Assembly: GCF_000217815.1 (NCBI RefSeq)
Contig: NC_015707.1
Location: 1,352,014 to 1,416,013, forward strand
DNA length: 64,000 nucleotides
Source of the DNA: Pseudothermotoga thermarum DSM 5069
GTDB taxonomy: Bacteria; Thermotogota; Thermotogae; Thermotogales; DSM-5069
Direction: 5' to 3'
Positions within the stretch are counted from its first letter, which is position 1, and each line of letters begins with the position of its first letter. The translations under genes were made by a program, and so were the position numbers. Positions 27,556 to 37,400 of the stretch are shown here, piece by piece. The notes beneath the pieces were generated by a model. That model was not told the origin of the DNA. It did no database searches and saw only the letters and a list, made by a program, of their open reading frames with translations.

Positions 27556-27612
27556 AAACAAAGCCATCCAGTTTTGTCGAAACAAGATTTTCAACTGGAT
27601 GGCTTTGTTTTT
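27556..27612. terminator. bidirectional terminator between convergent genes
   Basis: An 18-bp perfect stem, AAACAAAGCCATCCAGTT paired with AACTGGATGGCTTTGTTT, is flanked by A and T tracts. It serves both the dehydratase (+) and the chemoreceptor fragment (-). Confidence 0.88.
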
Positions 27613-27633
27613 GAGTGCTTATCATAATGAATA

Positions 27634-28537
27634 TCAAATCTTGTATTTGGAAGCCAATTGCTCCAAGTCAGAGACAATTTGATTGAGTGCTTCTGTGATA
27701 TTCAACAAGCTTTTCGTTTCATTGGTTTGCTGTTCTACTGCTGTTGAAACTCTCGAAAAATCTGCTTTCAAAGTCTCGACGTTGCGAACTATTTTATCCG
27801 TGGCGGCAGCTATCTCTTGAACTGCTCCGCTTTGCTCTTCACTTGTCGCAGCCAAATCGTTTGTTAAAGAAGAAAACTTATCTATTTCTTTTACCATTTC
27901 GCTTATATCTTGCACCGCTTCTTCCATGATCTTTACAACATTTCCAAGTTCTTGAGTGACATAACCCCCGCCTTTGGCAACTGCATCTGTCAACTCCATG
28001 ATATTTTTCAGAGTTTCTGAAATGGCTTGTGTTGACCTTTTGCTTTCCTCAGCAAGTTTTCTTATTTCGTCCGCAACAACTGCAAATCCACGTCCTGCTT
28101 CTCCAGCTCTTGCTGCTTCTATTGCCGCGTTGAGAGCCAAAAGGTTTGTTTGTTCAGCTATGCTAGATATCGTGTTTGTAATCACTTCTATTTGCTGGGA
28201 CATTTGAACAAGTTTCTCCATAATTGCCATGGCTTGTTTGCCTGTTGTAGACAGCAAATTCACGTTGCTTGCAAGGTTTTGAATTGAGGAAGACGCTTTC
28301 TGACCTTTCTGTTTCAGCTTTTCCACGCTTTCTGCAAGTTTTGCAGCATTTTTGGCAACGTTTTCAGCTCCTGACGAAATCTCTTCTACCCCACTGTTAA
28401 CCTCGCTTATAGACTCTGAAATCTCACCTATTAGCTTGGTCGTTTCTTCTGCCAGTTGATTCACATCCTGAGACAAACTTGTGGCTTTCTGCACATTTTC
28501 AACAAGTTTATTTGAAAAATCCGTTGCACTATCTTGG
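27634..28537 (-). pseudogene. C-terminal half of an IS-split chemoreceptor
   Basis: Encodes the cytoplasmic signalling half of a methyl-accepting chemotaxis protein, including [20 protein letters not shown] and [19 protein letters not shown]. It lacks sensor, TM and HAMP segments, which lie beyond the insertion sequence at 28542-29261. A GTG at 28494 could start a 286-residue soluble fragment, but no good ribosome site precedes it. Joining this part to the N-terminal half after removing the IS and one ACCT copy restores one continuous frame. Confidence 0.93.
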
Positions 28538-28541
28538 ACCT

Positions 28542-29261
28542 GTCAACTTAAGAAGGAAAACTGCACTAATAGAAGAAATGGAAATAGCCACTTCACTATG
28601 TCCTCATCCCTCCTCTTGTACCATAACCTGCTTATGTTAAAACGCCTCAGCCTGTACCTTTTTATCCCTATCACGCTCTCAACAAGACTCCTCTCCCCAA
28701 ACCTCTCATGCTCGTGTTCCCAATATCCCATATTCTCTTCGCTCGCTTCCCAGTACCATGGCCCTTTGTCCGTTATTATCCTCAACTTACCTGTCACTCT
28801 CTTCTTCACCATCTTCATCACCAAGCTCGCTTTGTCCTTCTCTCGCGTTTTGCTGACCAACGCATAGATCACTTTCTTCCTCTTAACCTCAAACGCTATC
28901 CATACATACCAGCAGTAACCGTTTATGTTCACCTTCATCTCGTCTACAGCTACTACTGCATTGCCTTCTATCTTCTCAGCAAATATCTCTTCTTTCATTC
29001 TTGCCCACCATTTCCTCAAGGCTTCATGACTGACTCCAATTATGGCTGCTGCCTTCCTTAATGCAAGTCCATAAAAGTACAAAACCAATGCAGATACTTT
29101 CGCCTCATGTGGAACTCTTTGTCTTTGAAAAAGGTTTGGTATAATTTGGTATAGGTACTCGGTGATATTTGTTGTTGTAACTTTCATCTTTACGGGAACC
29201 TCCTTTCGGTGAGAAGAGTTGGTTCCCGTTTATTTTATCGTATTTCCCGGCTTAAGTTGAC
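28542..29261 (-). mobile_element. 720-bp insertion sequence interrupting a chemoreceptor gene
   Basis: The ends carry an 11-bp perfect inverted repeat, GTCAACTTAAG at 28542-28552 and CTTAAGTTGAC at 29251-29261. Outside them is the direct repeat ACCT (28538-28541 and 29262-29265), a 4-bp target duplication. One transposase gene fills the element and its stop codon lies within the left repeat. The transposase looks IS6-like, but that family usually makes 8-bp duplications, so family placement is tentative. Confidence 0.93.
28543..29187 (-). CDS. DDE transposase, IS6-like
   Basis: 214 residues. The N-terminal helix-turn-helix reads LALRKAAAIIGVSHEALRKWW. A DDE catalytic core follows, with acidic residues in VVAVDEMKVNINGYCWYVW, RIITDKGPWYWE and SLVESVIG. 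The GPWY after the second Asp recalls archaeal ISPfu-type IS6 transposases. AAGGAGG precedes ATG 29187. The frame is intact over the whole element, so the copy may still be active. Confidence 0.87.
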   Translation of the reverse strand: MKVTTTNITEYLYQIIPNLFQRQRVPHEAKVSALVLYFYGLALRKAAAIIGVSHEALRKWWARMKEEIFAEKIEGNAVVAVDEMKVNINGYCWYVWIAFEVKRKKVIYALVSKTREKDKASLVMKMVKKRVTGKLRIITDKGPWYWEASEENMGYWEHEHERFGERSLVESVIGIKRYRLRRFNISRLWYKRRDEDIVKWLFPFLLLVQFSFLS

Positions 29262-30340
29262 ACCTCCTCTTTCAAATTAACGATTTTTGCTATGCTATTT
29301 CTTAAATTTTCAACAAGCAGGATAAGGACTTTTGAGAGCTGTCCAGTTTCATCTCTGCTTTTTACTTCGAATTTACCGGTAAGATCACCCGAAGCAATTT
29401 GTTTTGAGAATTCCGTCAAATCAAGTATGGGTTTTGTGATGACCCTTCCAAATAGAAAACCTATTACAATACTTACTAAGACTGCTACGGCTGTTGTAAG
29501 AACACTCTTTTTCAACGATGCAATAAAGGGGGCGTTGAGCTCAGATTCAAATATTCCAGCGCAAAGCATCCATTCGGCGCTCTCAACAGGTGCCATTGCA
29601 ACCAATCTTTTTATCTTTTCAAAAACGTATGAAACGTACGAAACAGATTTTTTGGCTATTTGCTCTTCAATTGGTTTCAAAGCAGGATCCAACTCTGAAA
29701 GCTTTTTTGAAACGTATTCTTCCTTTGGATGTGCAACAATTTTCCCTGTAAAATCGCTGATATAAGCATATCCTGTTTGTCCATATTTAACCGAAGAAAC
29801 AAAATCCTGCAAAAGTTTTTGTGGCATCACCGCGCCGAAAACACCTTCTGCTACTCCTTCGTAAGAATAAACTGGAACGGCAAAGACTATTGATTTAACT
29901 CCTTCCCAGTTGATTCCTGTAGCCACAAAATAGGATCTACCTTCGTTAATAATTGCATTGAAAAACCCCATTTGAGACAGATCTATTTCCTTGTCCTTCA
30001 AGGTGTAGGCTTTACCCTCGAAATTTGCAAAAAACCAATCCACAAATCCCAGTGGCTCAAGTTGATCTATCTTCGCTTTCAATGTCATCGTGACAAAACT
30101 TTTTTCAAAGAGCATGAGAAAAGTCTGAAAATCTGCCGAAATAGTGCTCAGAGTAGCAAGCCTACTTTTTATCCAATTATCAACTATTAACGATTCTTTT
30201 TCAGCTTTTTGCTTCAAGCTGTTTACAGCGGAATTCAACGATAGATTTCTGATTTCAAGAAGGTTGACAACAGTTAGCACTGCTGCGGTGAGAACAACCA
30301 AAAGCAAAACCAAACTTATCACTTTAAACCGAATTCCCAC
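29252..30340 (-). pseudogene. N-terminal half of an IS-split chemoreceptor
   Basis: From GTG 30340 (AGGAGG 8 bp upstream) this part encodes a TM helix (about 5-27), a Cache-type extracellular sensor (about 30-270), a second TM helix and HAMP (about 285-345). The coding frame enters the insertion sequence and stops two codons inside it. The undisturbed gene would have been about 660 residues. As it stands it gives a membrane sensor stub without a signalling domain. An upstream in-frame ATG at 30373 overlaps the ribosome site region and is less likely. Confidence 0.93.
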
Positions 30341-30433
30341 ACACTCAACCTCCTTTTGAGAACATTTCTTCATTTCGTTTTCATTGTATCATAAAGTAGT
30401 AGTTAAAAATAGTATAAAGCAGGAGGTGAAAAG

Positions 30434-31789
30434 ATGCTGGAAAATAACCATGTTGAGAAACCACAAAAAACACATGAAGAACTGTCAAACAAAGCCAAAG
30501 CTTTTCACTCAATTTACAAAGGCAAAGTGCAAATCGCACCAAAAGTTCCAATTTTATCCTACGAAGACTTTGCCGTTTGGTACACACCAGGTGTGGCAAA
30601 AGTTTGTCAAGAAATAGCTAAAGACAAATCAAGGGTGTATGACTACACCAACAGAGAAAACACCATAGCTGTGATAAGCGATGGAACAAGGATATTGGGG
30701 CTTGGAGATATTGGACCTGAGGCAGGCTTACCTGTGATAGAAGGCAAGGCTTTGCTTTTTAAGTATCTAGGTGGAGTGGACGCCATACCACTTTGTATAG
30801 GTACGAAAAAACTAGAGGAGATCGTAATGTTTTGTAAATGGATTTCCCCATCTGTTGCAGGGATAAACTTGGAAGACATTGAAAGTCCAAAGTGTTTTTT
30901 GCTTCTTGAAAGACTGCAGGAAGAACTTTCCATACCGGTTTTTCACGACGATCAGCAAGGTACCGCAACCGTTACACTTGCCGGTTTGATAAACGCCTTA
31001 CGAATAGTAGGTAAAGATCTATACAACGTGAGAATAGCATTGATCGGCGCAGGAAGTGCAAACTACGCATTTGCAAAATTGCTTGAAAAAGTTGGAGTAG
31101 ATATGTCCAATGTGATTGTATGCGACGTAAAAGGAATAATAAATAAAGAACGGTTGAACGAATTTGCTGAACCGTTGAAAACCATGTGGTCAAAAACCAA
31201 TGGAAAGAATATTTCTGGAGGTATACCGGAAGCACTCAAAGGTGCAGATGTTTGCGTTGCATATTCAAAAAGCGGTCCAGGTATTATTTTAAAAGATTGG
31301 ATTAAACTCATGAACAAAGACGCAATCGTTTTTGCTGGAGCAAACCCTGTTCCAGAGATATGGCCATGGGAAGCAAAGGAAGCTGGAGCAAGAATAGTGG
31401 CAACTGGAAGAAGCGACTTTCCAAATCAAGTTAACAACTCACTTGGTTTCCCAGCGATCTTCCGTGGGGTATTGGATGTAAGGGCAACGAAGATAACCGA
31501 CGAGATGTGCATTGCAGCTGCGCAGGCTATCGCAGACTATGCTTACAGAAAAGGGATCCACGAGGAATACATTGTCCCTACGATGGAGGAAAAAGAGGTT
31601 TTCATAGAAGAAGCGTTTGCAGTTGCAAAGAAAGCAATAGAACAAGGTATTGCGCAAAACCCCTTGCCCGATGAAGAGCTTCTCAAGAGAATAAGGGAAA
31701 AAGTAGAACAGGGAAGAATGATCAACGAAGCGCTGATTAAGGGAGGAATAATCAAATTACCGCAGTTGGAGGGATATCATGAGAAATAA
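30434..31789 (+). CDS. malic enzyme (malate dehydrogenase, decarboxylating)
   Basis: Converts malate to pyruvate and CO2 with NAD(P)+. 451 residues, the compact bacterial form without a phosphotransacetylase domain. Catalytic Tyr in FAVWYTPGVAKV, metal/substrate site in VFHDDQQGTATVTLAG, and Rossmann motif IALIGAGSANYAFA, which departs from the usual GAGAAG. AGGAGGTG precedes the ATG. It overlaps the following larA-like gene by 11 bp, so the two are one operon. Confidence 0.93.
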   Translation: MLENNHVEKPQKTHEELSNKAKAFHSIYKGKVQIAPKVPILSYEDFAVWYTPGVAKVCQEIAKDKSRVYDYTNRENTIAVISDGTRILGLGDIGPEAGLPVIEGKALLFKYLGGVDAIPLCIGTKKLEEIVMFCKWISPSVAGINLEDIESPKCFLLLERLQEELSIPVFHDDQQGTATVTLAGLINALRIVGKDLYNVRIALIGAGSANYAFAKLLEKVGVDMSNVIVCDVKGIINKERLNEFAEPLKTMWSKTNGKNISGGIPEALKGADVCVAYSKSGPGIILKDWIKLMNKDAIVFAGANPVPEIWPWEAKEAGARIVATGRSDFPNQVNNSLGFPAIFRGVLDVRATKITDEMCIAAAQAIADYAYRKGIHEEYIVPTMEEKEVFIEEAFAVAKKAIEQGIAQNPLPDEELLKRIREKVEQGRMINEALIKGGIIKLPQLEGYHEK

Positions 31790-33041
31790 TGAAATTGAAT
31801 TGAAGTACGGTGAGAAAGTGATAAAACTTCAAATCCCTCAAAATTTAAAATGTGATGTTTTGTTTCCAAATGAAGAATCTTCCGGTGTTGTAGATCCTTT
31901 CGCCGAAGTACTTGAAAGTTTGAAAAATCCCATATCAAGCCCTACACTTAAAGAGTTGTTGCAAAAGCATCGCCCAAGAAAAATAACCATCCTTGTCAGC
32001 GATATAACAAGACCGTCACCTTCGCATATTCTTGTTCCACCCATTTTGGAAGAAATCACAAAAGCAGGCTTTACACTGGATAAAGTGAAAATCGTTTTTG
32101 CATTGGGATTTCACAGAAAGATGACAACCGAGGAAATGCAAAAGGCCGTTGGAAAAGAAGTTTACGAAAAAGTGGAGTGTTTAAACCATGATATTTCAAA
32201 CTGTGTTTACATTGGAACGACAAAAAGAGGAACACCCGTTGAAATCTTCAAAACAGTTTTTGAATCGGATTTCATAATCGCCACAGGAAATTTGGAACTT
32301 CATTGGTTTGCAGGCTACAGTGGAGGAAACAAAGCGCTGCTTCCAGGGGTGTGCAGCAAAAGAACCATAGAAGCCAACCATTCAATGATGCTTTTAGACG
32401 GTGCGACTGCCGGAAGAATAGAAGGAAATCCTGTTAGGGAAGATATAGATGAAGCTGGAAAAATGGCTGGAGTAAAGTTCATTGTAAACGCGGTTTTGAA
32501 CAGCAAAAAAGAAATCGTCAAAGTCGTTGCTGGAGATCCAGTTGCAGCCCATAGGGAAGGAACGAAGCACATAGATAAGATGTACAAAGTCCCCATAAAG
32601 AAAAAATACGACATAGTTGTGGCTTCATGCGGTGGATATCCAAAGGATATAAACTTATACCAGGCTCAAAAGGGACTTGATAACGCTTTTCAAGCTGTGA
32701 AACCTGGAGGAATAATAATACTTGTTGCCGAGTGTAGGGAAGGTTTCGGAGAAAAAACTTTTGAAGAGTGGATGAGAAAAGCCAAAACCATCGATGAACC
32801 CTTGCAGTGGATAAAGGAAAACTTCGTGCTTGGTGGGCACAAAGCCGTTGGATTTTGCAGGGTTTTGAAAAAAGCAGAAATCTTTCTTTGCTCAAAAATG
32901 GATCCAAAGGTTGTCAGTGATATTTTCATGCAACCTTTTGACTCCGTCGACGAAGCTTTAAAAGCAGCTTTGAAGAAAAAAGGTGTAGATGCAGATATTT
33001 TAATCATGCCATATGCGAATTCAACCTTGCCGTGTGAGTGA
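31779..33041 (+). CDS. larA: LarA-type nickel-pincer hydroxyacid racemase
   Basis: 420-residue DUF2088/LarA family protein; characterised members carry the nickel-pincer nucleotide and racemise lactate, malate, phenyllactate and other 2-hydroxyacids. SDITRPSP and ALGFHRKMTTEE at the N-terminal domain and HWFAGYSGGNKALLPGV carry the expected cofactor-linking Lys and active-site His. The malic-enzyme neighbour makes malate a reasonable substrate; the glycerate kinase downstream points to glycerate as another. Cofactor-making LarB/C/E genes are not in this window. GGAGGG precedes ATG 31779. Confidence 0.87.
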   Translation: MRNNEIELKYGEKVIKLQIPQNLKCDVLFPNEESSGVVDPFAEVLESLKNPISSPTLKELLQKHRPRKITILVSDITRPSPSHILVPPILEEITKAGFTLDKVKIVFALGFHRKMTTEEMQKAVGKEVYEKVECLNHDISNCVYIGTTKRGTPVEIFKTVFESDFIIATGNLELHWFAGYSGGNKALLPGVCSKRTIEANHSMMLLDGATAGRIEGNPVREDIDEAGKMAGVKFIVNAVLNSKKEIVKVVAGDPVAAHREGTKHIDKMYKVPIKKKYDIVVASCGGYPKDINLYQAQKGLDNAFQAVKPGGIIILVAECREGFGEKTFEEWMRKAKTIDEPLQWIKENFVLGGHKAVGFCRVLKKAEIFLCSKMDPKVVSDIFMQPFDSVDEALKAALKKKGVDADILIMPYANSTLPCE

Positions 33042-33059
33042 TTGAAAAGCTTGTCAATG

Positions 33060-33085
33060 ACCGCCTGTGTCAAACAGGCGGTTTT
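33060..33085 (+). terminator. terminator after the malic enzyme-larA operon
   Basis: ACCGCCTG, a 7-nt loop, CAGGCGGT and a short T run, 18 bp after the stop. Confidence 0.8.
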
Positions 33086-33121
33086 CTGTTGGTACAATAA
33101 GATTTGTGAGGAGGTGCAGCA

Positions 33122-34375
33122 ATGTCAAAACACAATCTGGTAAAAGACGCATTGCAGATTATCCAAAAAACCATCGAATCTGTTCTTCCTGACAACGCAG
33201 TAAAAGATCAACTTTCCAAACTTAACCTGGACGGAAAATTTTTTGTCCTTGCGATTGGCAAGGCTGCCTGGAGGATGGCAAAAGCTGCTTCTGAGATTCT
33301 TAAAGATAAAATTATAAAAGGTGTTGTGATAACAAAGTATAATCACAGCTTGGGTGAAATAGAAAACTTTGAAATTTACGAAGCGGGCCATCCCGTACCA
33401 GACGAAAACTCTTTGAAAGCGACCGATAGAGCTTTGCAGTTGATTTCAAAACTCGATGAAACTGTTCAGATACTGTTTTTAATCTCTGGCGGTGGATCAA
33501 GTCTTTTTGAAAAGTTGAAGGAAGGTATAACTCTTGCTCAGCTTCAGCAAATTACAAAAGATCTTCTCGCTTGTGGAGCGAATATTACTGAGATAAACGC
33601 GATAAGAAAGCGTTTGTCACTTGTCAAGGGAGGAAAATTTGCGGAATTTGTTTACCCAAGAAAAATTATAGCTTTAGTGTTGTCAGATGTTCTTCAGGAT
33701 AGGCTTGATAGCATAGCCTCTGGTCCAGCTTATCCTGATTTAACAACCACTCAAGAGGTTCTTCAAATTGTCGAGCGCTACAACTTAAGATTAGATGAAC
33801 CCCTCAAAAGATATTTGCTTGAGGAAACACCCAAAGTTGTCACAAATGCCGAACATTACATTATAGGAAGTGTCAAAACTGCTTGTGAAACCGCGGAAAG
33901 CGTCGCAAAATCTCTTGGTTACAATACGGTTATATTGACAACTACTTTGAACTGCGAAGCAAAAGAAGCTGGAAGGTTTCTTGCAAGTATTGCAAAAGAA
34001 ATACTTATCTTCGATAGACCAATTAGAAAACCTGCTGCGATAATACTTGGTGGGGAAACTGTTGTGCATGTAAAGGGAACTGGGAAAGGTGGAAGAAATC
34101 AAGAGCTTGCATTGTCTGCTGCGATTGAAATAGCAGGCTTAAAGTCGGTAGTAATAGCTTCTGTTGGAACAGATGGAACCGATGGGCCAACTGATGCTGC
34201 AGGTGGGATAGTGGACGGACAAACTGTTTTAAAGATTAAGGAAGCAGGGTTAGATCCCATTAAACTGTTGGATAACAACGATTCATATCGCGCGCTTGAT
34301 CTTGCAAATTGTCTATTGAAGATAGGGCCAACTGGCACGAACGTCAACGACCTTGTGCTTGCTTTGATAGCTTAG
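33122..34375 (+). CDS. gck: glycerate 2-kinase (MOFRL family)
   Basis: Phosphorylates D-glycerate to 2-phosphoglycerate with ATP. 417 residues of the GckA/TtuD family: N-terminal domain with VLAIGKAAWRMAKAA and LISGGGSSLF, and a C-terminal MOFRL domain with GKGGRNQELAL and VGTDGTDGPTDAAGG. A close homologue is the characterised Thermotoga maritima enzyme. TACAAT at 33093-33098 may be its -10; GAGGAGG precedes the ATG. It could serve serine degradation or sugar-acid breakdown with the nearby GntP permease. Confidence 0.93.
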   Translation: MSKHNLVKDALQIIQKTIESVLPDNAVKDQLSKLNLDGKFFVLAIGKAAWRMAKAASEILKDKIIKGVVITKYNHSLGEIENFEIYEAGHPVPDENSLKATDRALQLISKLDETVQILFLISGGGSSLFEKLKEGITLAQLQQITKDLLACGANITEINAIRKRLSLVKGGKFAEFVYPRKIIALVLSDVLQDRLDSIASGPAYPDLTTTQEVLQIVERYNLRLDEPLKRYLLEETPKVVTNAEHYIIGSVKTACETAESVAKSLGYNTVILTTTLNCEAKEAGRFLASIAKEILIFDRPIRKPAAIILGGETVVHVKGTGKGGRNQELALSAAIEIAGLKSVVIASVGTDGTDGPTDAAGGIVDGQTVLKIKEAGLDPIKLLDNNDSYRALDLANCLLKIGPTGTNVNDLVLALIA

Positions 34376-34403
34376 AGTAAAAGTCCGGCAAATGTTAAAA
34401 AGT

Positions 34404-34430
34404 TTGAGAATGACCATTTTGATGTATAAT
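34404..34430 (+). promoter_or_regulatory. promoter of the pectate lyase gene
   Basis: TTGAGA (34404-34409) and TATAAT (34425-34430) with a 15-bp spacer, 63 bp before the ATG. Confidence 0.5.
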
Positions 34431-34493
34431 TTTGGTGGAAAATGGAAAATGAAATTAACTATAGGTAAACAAGAAAAGTGAGGGGGTGAAAGT

Positions 34494-37400
34494 ATGAAAC
34501 AGTCATTTCTTTTGGTCTTATTTATCTTAGCAGCCTCACTATTACTTGCATCGGTCAAAGAATTGGTGATTTCTGAACTTGAAAGTCAGACGCTGAATTC
34601 TTCTATCCATTTTGGTGAATTTCTCATCACAGCTACTTTTGACAAGACGGTGGTCATAGAACCTCACAGCAAGATTGCTTCAGATGGTACAGCTTTCACA
34701 AAGCGATTGAAGCTTGGTGGAGCTGGAACTGCAGAGTATCGTTCAATTCATTTTAAAGTCGATGGACCAGCAACAGTTATCGTATATTTGATTAGTTCTA
34801 GCAGTAGCGAAGATAGAAAACTTGATCTGTACAAAGTTGACGGAACACTTGTTGCATCGGTACCTGCCCTTGGCCAGACCTTGGAGAAGCAAGTTTTTGA
34901 AATAACTGAAGCTGGTACTTATTATCTCGCCTCACCCAAAGGTGGAGTAAACATTTATTACATCAGGGTGGAAGAGAAAATTCTGCCGAAGGAACTTGTG
35001 ATTTCTGAGCTTGAAAGTCAAAAGATAACATCACCTGTTCGATTTGGACCATTCCTCATAACAGCCACAGCAGATAAACCAGTGGACATTGAACCTCATA
35101 GCAAAGTAGCTTCAGATGGTACAACTTTTACAAAGCGCTTAAAGCTCAATGGAGCCGGAACAGCTGAATATCGATCGATTCATTTTTCGGTTAATCGTGC
35201 CGCTACCGTGATAGTTTATCTGATCAGCTCAAGCAGCTCCGAAGATAGACAACTTAATTTGTACAAATTAGATGGTACACTCGTTGGATCAGTTCCAGCA
35301 CTTGGGAAGTCTATTGAGAAACAGATTTTCAAGATAACAGAACCAGGCGATTATTACCTTGCCTCTCCAAGAGCTGGTGTGAATATCTATTACATTAGAA
35401 TTGAAGAAGAAGGTTCTGAGGCGGTGCAAAAACCAAGACCAGCTTGGGATCAAGTTCCAACACCGAAGATTGTTTCTGTGAAAGTTGATGAAAATGATCC
35501 CAATGTAATTATCATCACCTTTGAGGTTGTCACCGGTTTTGAAGGTGCAGATTTAGCTACTATTGAGATTTTGGATGAGCAATTGAACAAACTAGATGAA
35601 ATTCTTGTCGGAAGTTCCAAGGAGAGAATCAGACAGGTTAGTTATTCACCAAAAAGGTCAGGGACATATCATTTCAAAGTTGTTGCTCGACGAACCGACG
35701 AAGAGCTGAGTAAAGATTCTGAAATTCAGAAATTTTCCTTTCTTTTGCCGTTAAGTGCCCCAAAAGTTGAGGCTTACACAAGAAAAAATAACTCTTTATT
35801 GGTTGAGTGGAGCGAAGTTAAGGAAGCAGAAAAATACATCGTTGAATTCAAAAGAGCAGACGAGGATTCTTTCAAATTGGTTGCGGATAACTTGACAACC
35901 ACCTTTTGCACAATAACTGACCTTATACCAAACGTTGAATATGACATAAAAGTTACAGCGGTCAGAGGAGAACAAGCGGTAAGTGGGTATTTAAGAAAGA
36001 AAGTTGCTGAAACTGAGGAAAGAAAATGGAAATTCATAAGGTTTGGTCAAACAACCTATGACGATACCAACAGAATTGAATTTCTAGAAGATGGTTCCAT
36101 AAGGCTCCACGCATGTATCTATGATCCGAACACTTTGCAAATAGTGAAAAAGGGGGGAAAATTCACAGACTTTTTCGATGGGATTTCATTCTATTATACT
36201 GAAGTCAATCCATACGAGGAAAACTTTGTCCTCACTGCAACGTTCCATGTTGATTACATAAACCCAACTCCAGATGGCCAAGAAGGTTTTGGAATCATCA
36301 TCAGAGACTCTCTTGGGGTTCATGGAAGTACGGATCTTTTCATGACAAATTCCGCTGGAATCATTTGTGGAAGGATGAGAAGAGTTTTGCCTGATGGAAC
36401 AACTCAAGTTATAAGGCCTGCTATGGGAACAAGATTTGTTTATGGTTTAACGCCTGAGCACATTGAGAAAAACATCACCACAGGAGCAACTGTTGTATAC
36501 AACGCTTTTGATTGGACACCTGGAAAAGTTGTAAAACAAGGAGACACATATACTTTGACGTTGAAGAAGACCAACACTGGTTATCACGCTATCTTGAACA
36601 ACGATCCATCTACTGAAATAATCATGTACGATAATGGTTGGAAAAAATTAACCGTTCTGGATCCCGAAAAAATCTACGTTGGATTTGCAGCAGCAAGAGG
36701 AACGGTTGTGACGATTACAAACATTTCTTTCACGACATCCGATCCCAAGACCGATCCACCTGCGGAGCCTGAACCGCTTCAGGCAGTTGAACCTGTTTAC
36801 AGAGTTTTGTCTCCATCGACCTCTGGTTTAGAGAACTACAAGTTTGTTTTCTTCGCAAATGCCGATGGAAAACTTTCCATCTTTGATGAATTTGGAACAA
36901 AGATTGTTGATGGTCTCAAAGTAACAGCCAACATCGAGACGGATTACCAAATCAAATTGAAAGAGGGAATCAACAAATTCAAAATCTTGTTTACTCCTGA
37001 ACCAAATTACAGAACAAAAAGTGGCGAATCACTGTCAAGCTATGAAACAAAATCTATGGAATTTCAGGTCGAGTACAGATATTTCGCCAATGAGGTGTTG
37101 TACGTGTCACCAACTGGTTCTCCAGATGGGAAGGGCACTTTGGAATCACCAATCGATATCCACACAGCTGTGAATTTCGCAAGGCCAGGGCAAACCATAG
37201 TTCTCGAGCCAGGTGTTTACAAGATGAGACAACCTTTGGTAATTCATCGTGGTATCGATGGTGAACCAGATAAACCCATTGTGATGAAAGTTGCCGGGGA
37301 TCAGCGTGCGATCTTGGATTTCAAAGGAGCAGGTGCTGGGCCACTTTCATCGGCGTTTGCAATCCTTGCCAACCATTGGCACATAAAGAACCTGGATGTT

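Noticed and set aside
28494-28494. Independent start for the C-terminal chemoreceptor fragment
   Set aside because: The GTG has no ribosome site and the frame is continuous upstream to the IS, so it is an internal Val of the original receptor.
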